This document shows positions 58,601 through 64,000 of a stretch of 64,000 nt of DNA, piece after piece. Below the pieces are notes generated by a model, which was given only the letters and a program-made list of their open reading frames with translations, did no database searches and was not told where the DNA came from. Source of the DNA: Acanthochromis polyacanthus (lineage: Eukaryota > Chordata > Actinopteri > Pomacentridae). The translations under genes were made by a program, and so were the position numbers. The stretch lies in contig NC_067123.1 in NCBI RefSeq assembly GCF_021347895.1, forward strand, positions 40,788,027-40,852,026, read 5' to 3'. Position 1 is the stretch's first letter; each line of letters starts with the position of its first letter.

Positions 58601-59274
58601 GCATGTATGAATCATTTTACTAGAAGATAACAGAATATTGTAACGGACTGATAATGTTGTTGAGGTTTCAATGTTTATTGTTCAGTTCCAGATTTACCTG
58701 ATGTCAGTGAACGTGCCATATTTAGTTAGCTCACCTCCATTCTGTACCTCGTTTTTGTTGTTTTGTGTCTCATTTAAATATTTTTTGTTTTTAATATACT
58801 TTTTTTTTTAATGATTTCTGACATTCTAACTCTGTTATTCCACACAGCAGGCCTGGTCGTGGTGCTTCCATGTACATAAAAGACCTCATATTGCAGTAAA
58901 AATGAGCCCACAAACACCCAGAAACTGCTTGGAGTTCAGAAGGTTCACGTCTAAAACAGAATATATTCTCTGTGTAGTTACTGAAGTGCATGACTGACTA
59001 AAGGTTGTTTATCAGCGTGAACAGAGAGCGTTGAGTCGAAAAAAGGTCCTTTGTCCGTCGTCCCGAAGTGACACACAGACAAAACGCCTCCACAATGCAG
59101 AACTGAGCTCACTGTGATGCTTCAGCTATAATTAGAAAGACGAGCATGGAGGCAGGTGTGTTACCTGGCGGCCAGGAAGAGGACGCAGCTGACGGCGAGG
59201 TAAGCCAACAGCATGAAGAGCCAGACAGCCGGAGAGAACGGGTCCAGGAAGGAGAAGTAGCCGGGCTTACGACC
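30710..59274 (-). CDS. grik5: Glutamate receptor, ionotropic, kainate 5 (3' part, seven exons)
   Basis: Exons at 59274-59165, 57768-57595, 55733-55568, 52986-52761, 44261-44133, 37716-37595 and 31609-30710 join in phase with AG/GT borders into 608 codons plus stop. In order they give M1 ([16 protein letters not shown]), the M2 pore loop with Gln at the Q/R site (VGGFMQQGS), M3 with SYTANLAAF, the S2 ligand-binding lobe ([18 protein letters not shown]), the pre-M4 segment ([22 protein letters not shown]), M4 ([15 protein letters not shown]) and a cytoplasmic tail. The tail ([45 protein letters not shown]) matches GRIK5 (KA2/GluK5) rather than GRIK4. GluK5 co-assembles with GluK1-3 into postsynaptic and presynaptic kainate channels; the Arg cluster is an ER-retention signal in mammals. 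The ATD, S1 and promoter lie beyond base 64,000. Confidence 0.95.
31681..32511. mobile_element. MITE with TACGTGTCCAC inverted ends, copy 1
   Basis: The left end TACGTGTCCACTAGATCCGC and the reverse complement of the right end differ at one of 20 bases. It is interrupted by a hAT-like element (31,720-32,056). Internal landmarks (CTTGGTGGGCGTGTCCTTGA, ACCGGACCAGCATGCAG) recur in the copies at 38.0-38.8 kb. No protein is encoded. Confidence 0.8.
31720..32056. mobile_element. Nested hAT-like MITE
   Basis: Ends TAGGGCTGGAC and GATCAGCCCTT are imperfect inverted repeats flanked by the 8-bp direct repeats GTGAACAC and GTAAACAC (one mismatch), the hAT target-site size. The interior has GAATATTCGG / CCGAATATTC palindromes and a C13 run. 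Confidence 0.75.
32512..35156. other. GRIK5 intron with repeat fragments
   Basis: Holds a second copy of the fold-back family of 17.6 kb (33,286-33,705; GCACTCAGAGAGTGCAGACC to GCAGAGGTAATAAC). It also holds a repeat segment at 34,437-34,495 (AACACCACATGGCATTTTAG) that recurs inverted at 39,886-39,945. No gene seen. Confidence 0.5.
35157..36074. mobile_element. TTAA-flanked DNA transposon with coding exon (Kolobok/piggyBac-like)
   Basis: Perfect 18-bp inverted ends AGCTGCTGTCCGGAGTTT (35,161 and, inverted, ending 36,070) are flanked by TTAA on both sides. The interior is GC-richer than its surroundings and holds one exon-like open segment (35,532-35,720). The TTAA target fits Kolobok or piggyBac; the ends are not CCY, which favours the former. 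Confidence 0.8.
35532..35720 (+). CDS. Last exon of a transposon-encoded protein (fragment)
   Basis: The acceptor TTTCTATCTAG| is followed by 62 codons and TAA. The segment is acidic ([17 protein letters not shown]), then basic and Gly/Arg-rich ([20 protein letters not shown]), ending PDKPWDW. Upstream exons are missing, so it is a remnant in a deleted element. I do not recognise the parent protein. Confidence 0.5.
   Translation, partial: SSELHDSSDEEYVPDAPTSSSRGRASKRSRQAGYGGRGRGARRAPRAKKRPAVSWPDKPWDW
36170..36340. repeat. Left arm of a distant inverted duplication
   Basis: Contains GATATCCAGTCATTTTTATT, AAGTGATTGTTTCCAT and CCATGGACATC. It matches 39,474-39,655 in inverse orientation. Both arms lie in GRIK5 introns either side of the M4 exon. 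Confidence 0.7.
36934..37149. mobile_element. Hairpin-forming MITE
   Basis: Arms of about 78 bases (from GAAGAGTTCATTTGCAAAAA to GTTTACTTGAGATAAT, and the inverse at 37,072-37,149) enclose a loop of about 60 bases. The arms are nearly identical, so a transcript would fold into one long stem. Confidence 0.8.
37595..37716 (-). CDS. grik5: GRIK5 exon: M4
   Basis: 122 nt. [20 protein letters not shown] to [16 protein letters not shown]. Acceptor TTTCAG|. Confidence 0.96.
37978..38407. mobile_element. TACGTGTCCAC MITE, copy 2
   Basis: About 430 bp, inverse orientation to copy 1. Ends TATGTGTCCACTAGATCC and AGTGGACACGTA. Uninterrupted. Confidence 0.8.
38519..38830. mobile_element. TACGTGTCCAC MITE, copy 3 (truncated)
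   Basis: Shares AACACGGCGGT, AGTATTTCTGAAAGCAT and CGCAACCGGACCAGCATGCA with copy 1 but lacks clean ends. It lies inverted to copy 2 only about 110 bases away, so the two can form a large hairpin. Confidence 0.7.
38831..40040. other. GRIK5 intron, mostly unassigned
   Basis: Apart from the inverted arms noted at 39,474-39,655 and 39,886-39,945, nothing is recognised. A short telomere-like AGGGTTAGGGTT at about 39,114 is only two units. Confidence 0.4.
39474..39655. repeat. Right arm of the distant inverted duplication
   Basis: Inverse copy of 36,170-36,340 (GCCATGGGATGTAT, GGAAACAATCACTTATTAAT, TGACTGGATATCACTAAAAT). Confidence 0.7.
40041..40850. repeat. 29/38-bp minisatellite
   Basis: Units of CCATAGATCTGCAGTAAACAT plus one, two or three CCATAGAT steps give 20, 29 or 38-base lengths, about 27 units in all. 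Each unit has AGATCT and CTGCAG. Open frames across it ([10 protein letters not shown]) are by-products. Confidence 0.95.
40851..43432. other. GRIK5 intron, no supported feature
   Basis: Open frames here (for example 42,734-42,979, plus) have no recognisable domain. Two weakly similar blocks at about 41,690 and 41,880 (TTTTATCTCTGAA..AGTTTCTGA) suggest an old tandem duplication. Confidence 0.4.
43433..43988. repeat. (GGAA)n microsatellite, about 555 bp
   Basis: GGAA repeats interrupted about eight times by GGAATTTT, plus GGAC, GAAA and TGAA variants. It lies in the intron about 145 bases downstream of the GRIK5 exon at 44,133. Each GGAA is an ETS-core match. Confidence 0.98.
44133..44261 (-). 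CDS. grik5: GRIK5 exon: end of S2
   Basis: 129 nt. [20 protein letters not shown] to [11 protein letters not shown] long GGAA microsatellite starts about 140 bases downstream of its donor. Confidence 0.96.
44262..47088. other. GRIK5 intron, no supported feature
   Basis: No repeat boundary or exon was recognised in this part of the 8.5-kb intron. Confidence 0.4.
47089..48520. mobile_element. TA-flanked transposon, copy 2 (interrupted)
   Basis: The left part (47,089-47,230; TTCTGTTCCTACTGATCTAC) and right part (48,165-48,520; CCATGGAGACA, GTAAACCGAGGACCTCCTG then TA) match copy 1 at 26.2-28.0 kb. The middle is occupied by a PIF/Harbinger remnant. Confidence 0.75.
47334..48148 (+). mobile_element. 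PIF/Harbinger remnant nested in copy 2
   Basis: Ends AAGGATACCTTCAGACTGCA and the inverse of TGCAGTCTGAATGCAGCCTT are inverted repeats. Inside, two plus-strand frames give pieces like the N-terminus of HARBI1-type proteins: SHSQEWW, then [20 protein letters not shown] and TYICERL. Frame breaks and loss of the catalytic part show it is dead. Confidence 0.7.
48521..49798. other. GRIK5 intron, no supported feature
   Basis: A CpG-richer patch at 49,430-49,560 stands out in base composition, but no exon or motif supports a call. Confidence 0.35.
49799..51555. mobile_element. 1.7-kb fold-back element
   Basis: Outer arms 49,799-50,125 and 51,243-51,555 are inverse copies (GGGATCAGTTTTACCTCAGG; AGGGTGAAATGCAGCAGTAG). 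Inner arms 50,150-50,340 and 50,690-50,900 continue the match (AACCAGAAGAGGGA; GCCCGCTGTTTTC). A central spacer of about 350 bases is left. The right arm is split by a hAT-like insertion. No transposase is seen. Confidence 0.8.
50917..51239. mobile_element. hAT-like insertion inside the fold-back arm
   Basis: The right arm is interrupted exactly here relative to the left arm. The insert begins TAGGGATGTGGGAG and ends CAATGATTCCCAGCCTA. Flanks GCCTGCTG and CTCTGCTG match at 6 of 8 bases, consistent with an old 8-bp target duplication. Confidence 0.6.
51556..52760. other. GRIK5 intron, no supported feature
   Basis: Nothing recognised on either strand; short open frames only. Confidence 0.4.
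52761..52986 (-). CDS. grik5: GRIK5 exon: S2 lobe
   Basis: 226 nt. [20 protein letters not shown] to GYGIGMPL, including the ligand Glu in [11 protein letters not shown]. Acceptor CCTCCAG|, donor G|GTGAGT. Confidence 0.96.
53170..53240. repeat. AT-rich microsatellite
   Basis: TATATATATTATATAT-type imperfect repeat just 5' of the LINE fragment. Confidence 0.9.
53390..53865 (+). mobile_element. LINE 3' end (L2-like), second copy
   Basis: The plus-strand frame [33 protein letters not shown] ends in TAA. The 3' UTR contains GGGACTGCAGATGGAAAATA and it finishes in an (AAATA)n tail at about 53,820-53,862. It is the same family as 1,741-2,360, opposite strand to GRIK5. Confidence 0.8.
53866..54305. 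other. GRIK5 intron, no supported feature
   Basis: Unique-looking DNA between the LINE tail and the splice-donor array. Confidence 0.4.
54306..55565 (-). repeat. 35-bp minisatellite made from the GRIK5 exon end and its splice donor
   Basis: Exactly 36 units of 35 bases (1,260 bp, no indels by coordinate arithmetic) directly abut the exon at 55,568. On the gene strand each unit reads GTAAGACCA then GAAGCTCCACCATGACC and TTCTTCATG. It therefore contains nine intron bases with a full GTAAGA donor and 26 bases copied from the exon end (STMTFFM). Outer units vary (CAT/TAT before the donor, GTC/GAC, CTT/CCT), while about 17 central units are nearly identical, so the array grew recently from its middle. 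Confidence 0.97.
55568..55733 (-). CDS. grik5: GRIK5 exon: M3 and start of S2
   Basis: 166 nt. Begins [19 protein letters not shown], carries the SYTANLAAF gate motif and ends [15 protein letters not shown] in phase 0. The Ser/Thr of GGSTMTF contact the ligand in this receptor family. Its 3' end is fused to an array of 36 copies of itself (54,306-55,565). Confidence 0.96.
55734..57594. other. GRIK5 intron with TTTTGTGTCTCG repeat patches
   Basis: At 56,470-56,590 and 57,160-57,300 a unit of about 21 bases (TTTTGTCATTTTGTGTCTCG) is repeated a few times. The same family occurs at 58,745, 59,635-59,955 and 63,905-63,990. Nothing else recognised. Confidence 0.7.
57595..57768 (-). CDS. grik5: GRIK5 exon: M2 pore loop
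   Basis: 174 nt. Encodes [12 protein letters not shown] to VSGVW, including [17 protein letters not shown]. The Q/R-site codon is CAG (Gln), as usual for GRIK5. Donor CTG|GTTGGT is the weakest of the set. Confidence 0.95.
57769..59164. other. GRIK5 intron with transposon fragment
   Basis: 58,508-58,738 is the left third of the TA-flanked transposon family (copy 3; CATGCATGTATGAATCATTT, TGATGTCAGTGAACGTGCCA). The rest is unassigned. Confidence 0.65.
59165..59274 (-). CDS. grik5: GRIK5 exon: pre-M1 and M1
   Basis: 110 nt. Starts [18 protein letters not shown] and ends inside the Arg of AAR (AG|G). Acceptor TTTCAG|, donor CAG|GTAA. Confidence 0.95.
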
Positions 59275-59634
59275 CTGAAACAAACACAGAGATGCTCTTA
59301 ATGGAGGTGGAGAACCTTCTTCCTTTAGGTATATTTATGCTGCAGAATGCTGAAGAATTAAAACCAAAACACATTTTAACAACTTTTCCAGGAAAGTTTG
59401 AGAATTATTTAAATGATTATGCACATTATGAATACACTGTACCAATAAAAAGGATCATTTTATTCACAGATTAGTCTAATCTGTCTGAGCTTCCTGAAAC
59501 CACACAGATGGACCCGTCATGAATCTTATTGTGTGAGTTCAGGGTTCAGTTTGACTAAAAACCCAAAACAGATGTTTGTTTGGCTATTTTGTCCAACATA
59601 CAGTTTCTGAACTGAACAGATCTTTGTATTCAGT

Positions 59635-59955
59635 CGTATCTCATTTTGTCATCTTGTGTCTCATTTTTGTCATTTCGTGTCTTGTTTTTGCCATCTGGTG
59701 CCTCGTTTTTGATTTGTGTCTCATTGTTGTTACCTTGTACCTCGTTTTTGCCGTCTTGTGTCTCATTGTTGTCGTTTTGTGTCTCGTTTTTGCCGTCTTG
59801 TGTCTCGTTTTTGCCGTATTGAGTCTCGTTTTTGCCATCTTGTGTCCCGTTTTGTGTCTCATTTTTGCCGTCTTGTGTCTCGTTTTTGCCGTCTTGTGTC
59901 TCGTTTTGTGTCTCATTTTTGCCGTCTTGTGTTTCATTGCGGTCATTTTGTCCCA
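59635..59955. repeat. 21-bp-type minisatellite (TTTTGCCGTCTTGTGTCTCG)
   Basis: About 15 imperfect copies, the largest of five dispersed patches of this family in the last 8 kb, all in the same orientation. Confidence 0.9.
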
Positions 59956-62527
59956 CCAACTTCAGGAGCTTCTTGTGTACTTTCTCCTGATACATCCCAC
60001 CCACTGACAGGTGACATCATAGCCAGATGATTGGAGCTATTCACTTCACCTGGCAGTAGTTTGAATGTGCTGTACCTCAGCATGTATTCTCAGCGGAGGA
60101 CTGGTTCTGCATCACTCCGGTTACTCATTCACTCTTTAAACCACCTGAACTTTCGCTTCACGTGTAAAGACGTGCAGTCTGACAGCGATGCGATGCCTCT
60201 GAGCTGGCAGCAGTGAGTTGTGATAATGACCATCTGCCAGTCACCGTGCTCAGAAAGCCGTCAACATCTCCGGCTCAGAGAACCACCCTCCTCTTTCACA
60301 CTGACAGCCACACATTTTTGGAAAATTACACACTTGGACCCCAACAGCTTTCCTGTTTTTTTCTCTTCATTTTCTCGGCACGTAAACCTGCAATTGGAAC
60401 GAAACAACAAAAACAAGATAAACCGGCAAATTACAGTTACAAGGCTCTCAGCGGCTAACGACCGTCAGCTAGCGTTCCCCGGTGAGATGACCCGTTCCAT
60501 CACCTCCCCTGCATCTCCTCCGTCTGCTGGAGCAGCGATCTGGCAGCGAGGACGGTGGAGGAACGCCCAGATCGGACTCAATTAAAGCAGATGACTGGAG
60601 CTGTAATGAAGGCAATCAGCTCTTCTGTTTTTTTGCCCATTTTGGCTCAGAAGAACACCACACGGCCGGGCTCACACCGATATCTGATCTGCTGCTCTGC
60701 TTTGTAGCATCGAGATGTCCTGAAGCATCAAAGGAATCCAGTAAACACTCATCACCGCCATGTTTCTGACTCCATTAAAGGTTTTCCGTCCCTGCAGCCT
60801 CCGGCCTTACGTCACATCGAGGCCATAGGGGTTCAGTAAAGCGTCTGTAACTGTCTGTAATTAGCGTTTTGTAAATAAAATTGAATATGAAGATGTCGTG
60901 AAAGGAGTAGTTTTAACAATATATGTCTATTTTTACTATTCCTTGGATGATGTCTCTCAGGGAAGTTGCAATGTTCCGATCACAACAATCACAAATTCAA
61001 CCATTCCCTCTGAATTCTGTGCGACTTTGCAATTTTGTTCAATCACCACAACTTTTCTGCCGTTTTGTCCCGCCTCCCGTGAATTCCACCAATCACCGCA
61101 AACATAATGCATTTCGGTCACTGAATCCACTTCCTGTTTGTGGTCTGAAGATGCAGACATGTCCCATTCTAAAGTCTCTCATTTACCAACAAAAATTACT
61201 GCTGAAGGGGTGAAAAACAATTCCCTGATGTTCTTCACCAAAGCAGAGCTAAACTGTTTTACACCCGTGGAATATTGTGGTGGAAAACAAACGAAAACCA
61301 TCGACTGACGAACACTTTTCTACCTCCAGACATGTCAGGAGAACGTCTGAAAGGAGCGGAAACAGACCAGACAGATCACCGTGATGGAAGCTGTTGATCC
61401 AGATCTGTTGGAGCTCTGAGAGAATGAAGGGAAGTTAGATTCATTAAAGGACGTGTGTGTGTGAATACATGCATGCTAGGATGTGAAATTAACTTTTTAA
61501 GCCACTGACATATGTCCAAATATGATTCCTTCAACAGTAAATGATCATTTAGTGCCTTAAATCTACCAACCACTTCATGTTGAACCAGCATCTGGCTGCT
61601 GCTGGTTTCCACCGTGGTGTTCCAGCTTGTAGAAATGGATTGGAGTGTTAAATAATTAATTTAGGAAGAAATGTTGTCTATTAAAATGTTGAAACATGTT
61701 CAAGAAGCTGAAAAAATGAAACTTTTTAGTAATTATCACTGTATCCTGCAGTTTCATTGCAACAAATGCGCTCAAAACATCGCAACTTACGGCACTTTTT
61801 TTCGAAAAATTGGTGCAAATTCAGGCATTTTAGAGATGCAACAATTTATAAAAAAGCCAAGAAATCCTGGAGGAAGTGATGTTAGTTTCTGTATTATTTG
61901 TATCGTCTAATTGTGGATGTAATGAGGAACTGGATACCAGAATGAAGGAATTAATTGTGAATTAAGAACTAACCACAGATGCTTTTGTTTTAAAATAAAA
62001 TAAAGAATCGCTTGGTTAAATCTGTCATTCTGCCATAAAAACACTCTGGTTATTCTGGAAATTAGTTCTGGTTGGAGGTCCTTAACGACCACAGAAGTCT
62101 CTGTCATGGTGCCTACAGCTAGAGAAACTCATCCAGGTCCTGGTGAAATAAAACTTTTTATCAACTGTCATGTCTCATCAGGACAAACCCGTGAGGCTCT
62201 GCGGTGCTAACGGGTTAGCCAGCAGCCTGCTCTAAACATGAACGATGTCATTTCCTGTCTCTGCCGGTATCTCCACGGCGATGACGTCACCCGGACTCGT
62301 ACCCGCTGTAATGAAATGTCGCTGCACAGATCCGGTGAATAGCAGACTGATAATATATTGAGCTCTAATGAATTGGGAGCAGCGGCGGATCTAAATTTAC
62401 TCCGTTCAGCACCGGGGGGCGAGAACACAGATAAACACCGAGGCTTCCACTAATGTGTGTGCACAAGTCAACAGCTTGAGCAATTAAATAGATTAGCATC
62501 TTTAAGTGTGCTCGCAAGCTATTTAGA
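59956..62527. other. GRIK5 intron upstream of the M1 exon, no supported feature
   Basis: The next upstream GRIK5 exon (S1, ending ISILYRV-like) was looked for on the minus strand here and to the window end and was not found. Open frames have no domain. Confidence 0.45.
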
Positions 62528-62529
62528 TT

Positions 62530-62581
62530 GGTGTGTGTGTGTGTGTCTGTTTGTTTGTGTGTCTGTTTGTTTGTGTGTCTG

Positions 62582-62667
<86 letters not shown>

Positions 62668-62672
62668 TGTGT

Positions 62673-62723
<51 letters not shown>

Positions 62724-62782
62724 TGTTTGTTTGTGTGTCTGTTTGTTTGTGTGTCTGTTTTTGTGTGTGTGTGTGTGTGTGT

Positions 62783-62829
<47 letters not shown>

Positions 62830-62834
62830 TGTGT

Positions 62835-62881
<47 letters not shown>

Positions 62882-62940
62882 TGTTTGTTTGTGTGTCTGT
62901 TTGTTTGTGTGTCTGTTTTTGTGTGTGTGTGTGTGTGTGT

Positions 62941-62979
<39 letters not shown>

Positions 62980-62984
62980 TGTGT

Positions 62985-63023
<39 letters not shown>

Positions 63024-63057
63024 TGTTTGTTTGTGTGTCTGTTTGTTTGTGTGTCTG

Positions 63058-63105
<48 letters not shown>

Positions 63106-63110
63106 TGTGT

Positions 63111-63151
<41 letters not shown>

Positions 63152-63172
63152 TGTTTGTGTGTGTGTGTGTTT
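62530..63172. repeat. (GT)n array with higher-order structure
   Basis: About 640 bp of GT/GTCT in which the composite CTGTTTGTTTGTGTGTCTG.. marker recurs at about 62,548, 62,722, 62,880 and 63,022. Open frames across it are by-products. Confidence 0.97.
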
Positions 63173-64000
63173 ACTATGTACATAATGCTGTTTGTACTTG
63201 CAGACATGATTGTTTTGTGTGCTCAGCTGATCTGGGAGTTGTTCTCAGATTGTGTCCTCTCTGCTTTGTGTGACGTTCAGATCCGTGCTCGTTGCTCGTG
63301 CACGTTTGTGTTGTCTTTAAAGGTAGTGATGTAATGCACGTGAAACTTCAATGAAATCAGGGCAGATGCATGTTTTCCCCCACATGTTTAGTTTGCAGCT
63401 CTCTGAGCCCGCGGCTGGTGCTTTATCTCGGTGGTTTTCAGGGTGAGCCAAACACTCTGGATCTTGTTTTTTGTTTCCAGAGCGGTCCAGGCTATCTGGA
63501 TTTTCCATTATTTGATACAATACTACTTACACAATGTCTCATATTAGCCAAGAAAAACAGGTTTTTAGCACGATAAAATGTCATGTTTTTACATGTTTCT
63601 CACCACAAAGCGCTGACAGTAGACATTTATTTAAATAATTATAATAATAATCTAGTAATACTAAAACCATCATACTGGGACACTGTAGAGTTAAATGATT
63701 GGTTAAAATATGTGCTTTCTGCCCCTAAACCAGGGTGTCCACCATGAGGCCCATGGACCAAAAGTGGTCCTCCAGAGGGTCCAATCCGGCCCTCAAAGTG
63801 TAAAAACTACAGAGAAGACATTAACTGCAGATTGTAAATTAGTAAAACTATAAATTTAAAATTATTTCTAGACCATGACAAGTTGTTTTGAAGACTGGAT
63901 TGTTCATTGTTCTTTTGTCGTTCTGTGTCTTGTTTTTGTTGTTTTTGTCTGATTTTTATTGTGTGCCTGATATTTTTGTTGTTGTGTATTTCCTTTTTTG
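63173..64000. other. Window end, no supported gene
   Basis: Unassigned DNA, finishing in another TTTTGTCGTTCTGTGTCTTG patch (63,905-63,990). Confidence 0.4.

Noticed and set aside
62365..63334. Long His/Thr and Cys/Val open frames
   Set aside because: All arise from the GT/CA microsatellite read in different frames.
1..64000. CRISPR arrays, phage, operon or insertion-sequence features
   Set aside because: The tandem arrays have no unique spacers, and all gene structure is eukaryotic with introns and splice signals.

Overview
The window is nuclear DNA of a teleost fish, probably a percomorph. It has widely spaced, intron-split vertebrate genes, a fish-type immunoglobulin light-chain cluster with recombination signals, and a high load of minisatellites, LINE remnants, a tRNA-like SINE and non-autonomous DNA transposons. 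There is no sign of bacterial or organellar sequence.

Layout. 1-5.3 kb (minus strand): an immunoglobulin-superfamily receptor of CD2/SLAM/CEACAM-N type (leader, V-like domain, two duplicated stalk exons, transmembrane exon) and a decayed duplicate of its first exons. 5.9-6.9 kb: an 11-bp minisatellite. 8.3-11.5 kb (minus): a two-exon C2H2 zinc-finger gene whose intron carries a 10-bp minisatellite. 13.0-15.7 kb: an Ig light-chain V-J-C cluster. V is on the minus strand with an in-frame stop; J and C are on the plus strand; the J recombination signal is a perfect 23-bp-spacer signal. 16-30 kb: gene-poor DNA built from fold-back elements, SINEs, retroposon fragments and a 1.9-kb TA-flanked transposon that has grown a 33-bp minisatellite. 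30.7-59.3 kb (minus): the last seven coding exons of the kainate receptor subunit gene GRIK5, from M1 to the C-terminal tail; the 5' part of the gene lies beyond base 64,000. Its introns hold most of the other mobile elements and arrays.

Most notable observation: the GRIK5 intron after the exon ending in STMTFFM contains exactly 36 tandem 35-bp units (54,306-55,565). Each unit is a copy of that exon's own last ~26 bases plus its GTAAGA splice donor. The gene therefore carries an array of decoy 5' splice sites fused directly to the real one.

Other points of interest: two nested transposon insertions (a hAT-like element inside a MITE; a PIF/Harbinger remnant inside a TA-flanked element), a 1.7-kb fold-back element itself split by a hAT-like insertion, a TTAA-flanked element with perfect 18-bp inverted repeats that keeps a coding exon, and uncertainty about the reading frame of the GRIK5 tail at a run of six Gs. 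The genes do not form one pathway. The receptor and light-chain loci are immune, the zinc-finger gene is a putative regulator, and GRIK5 is neuronal. All coordinates and splice sites were read by eye; no database search was run.
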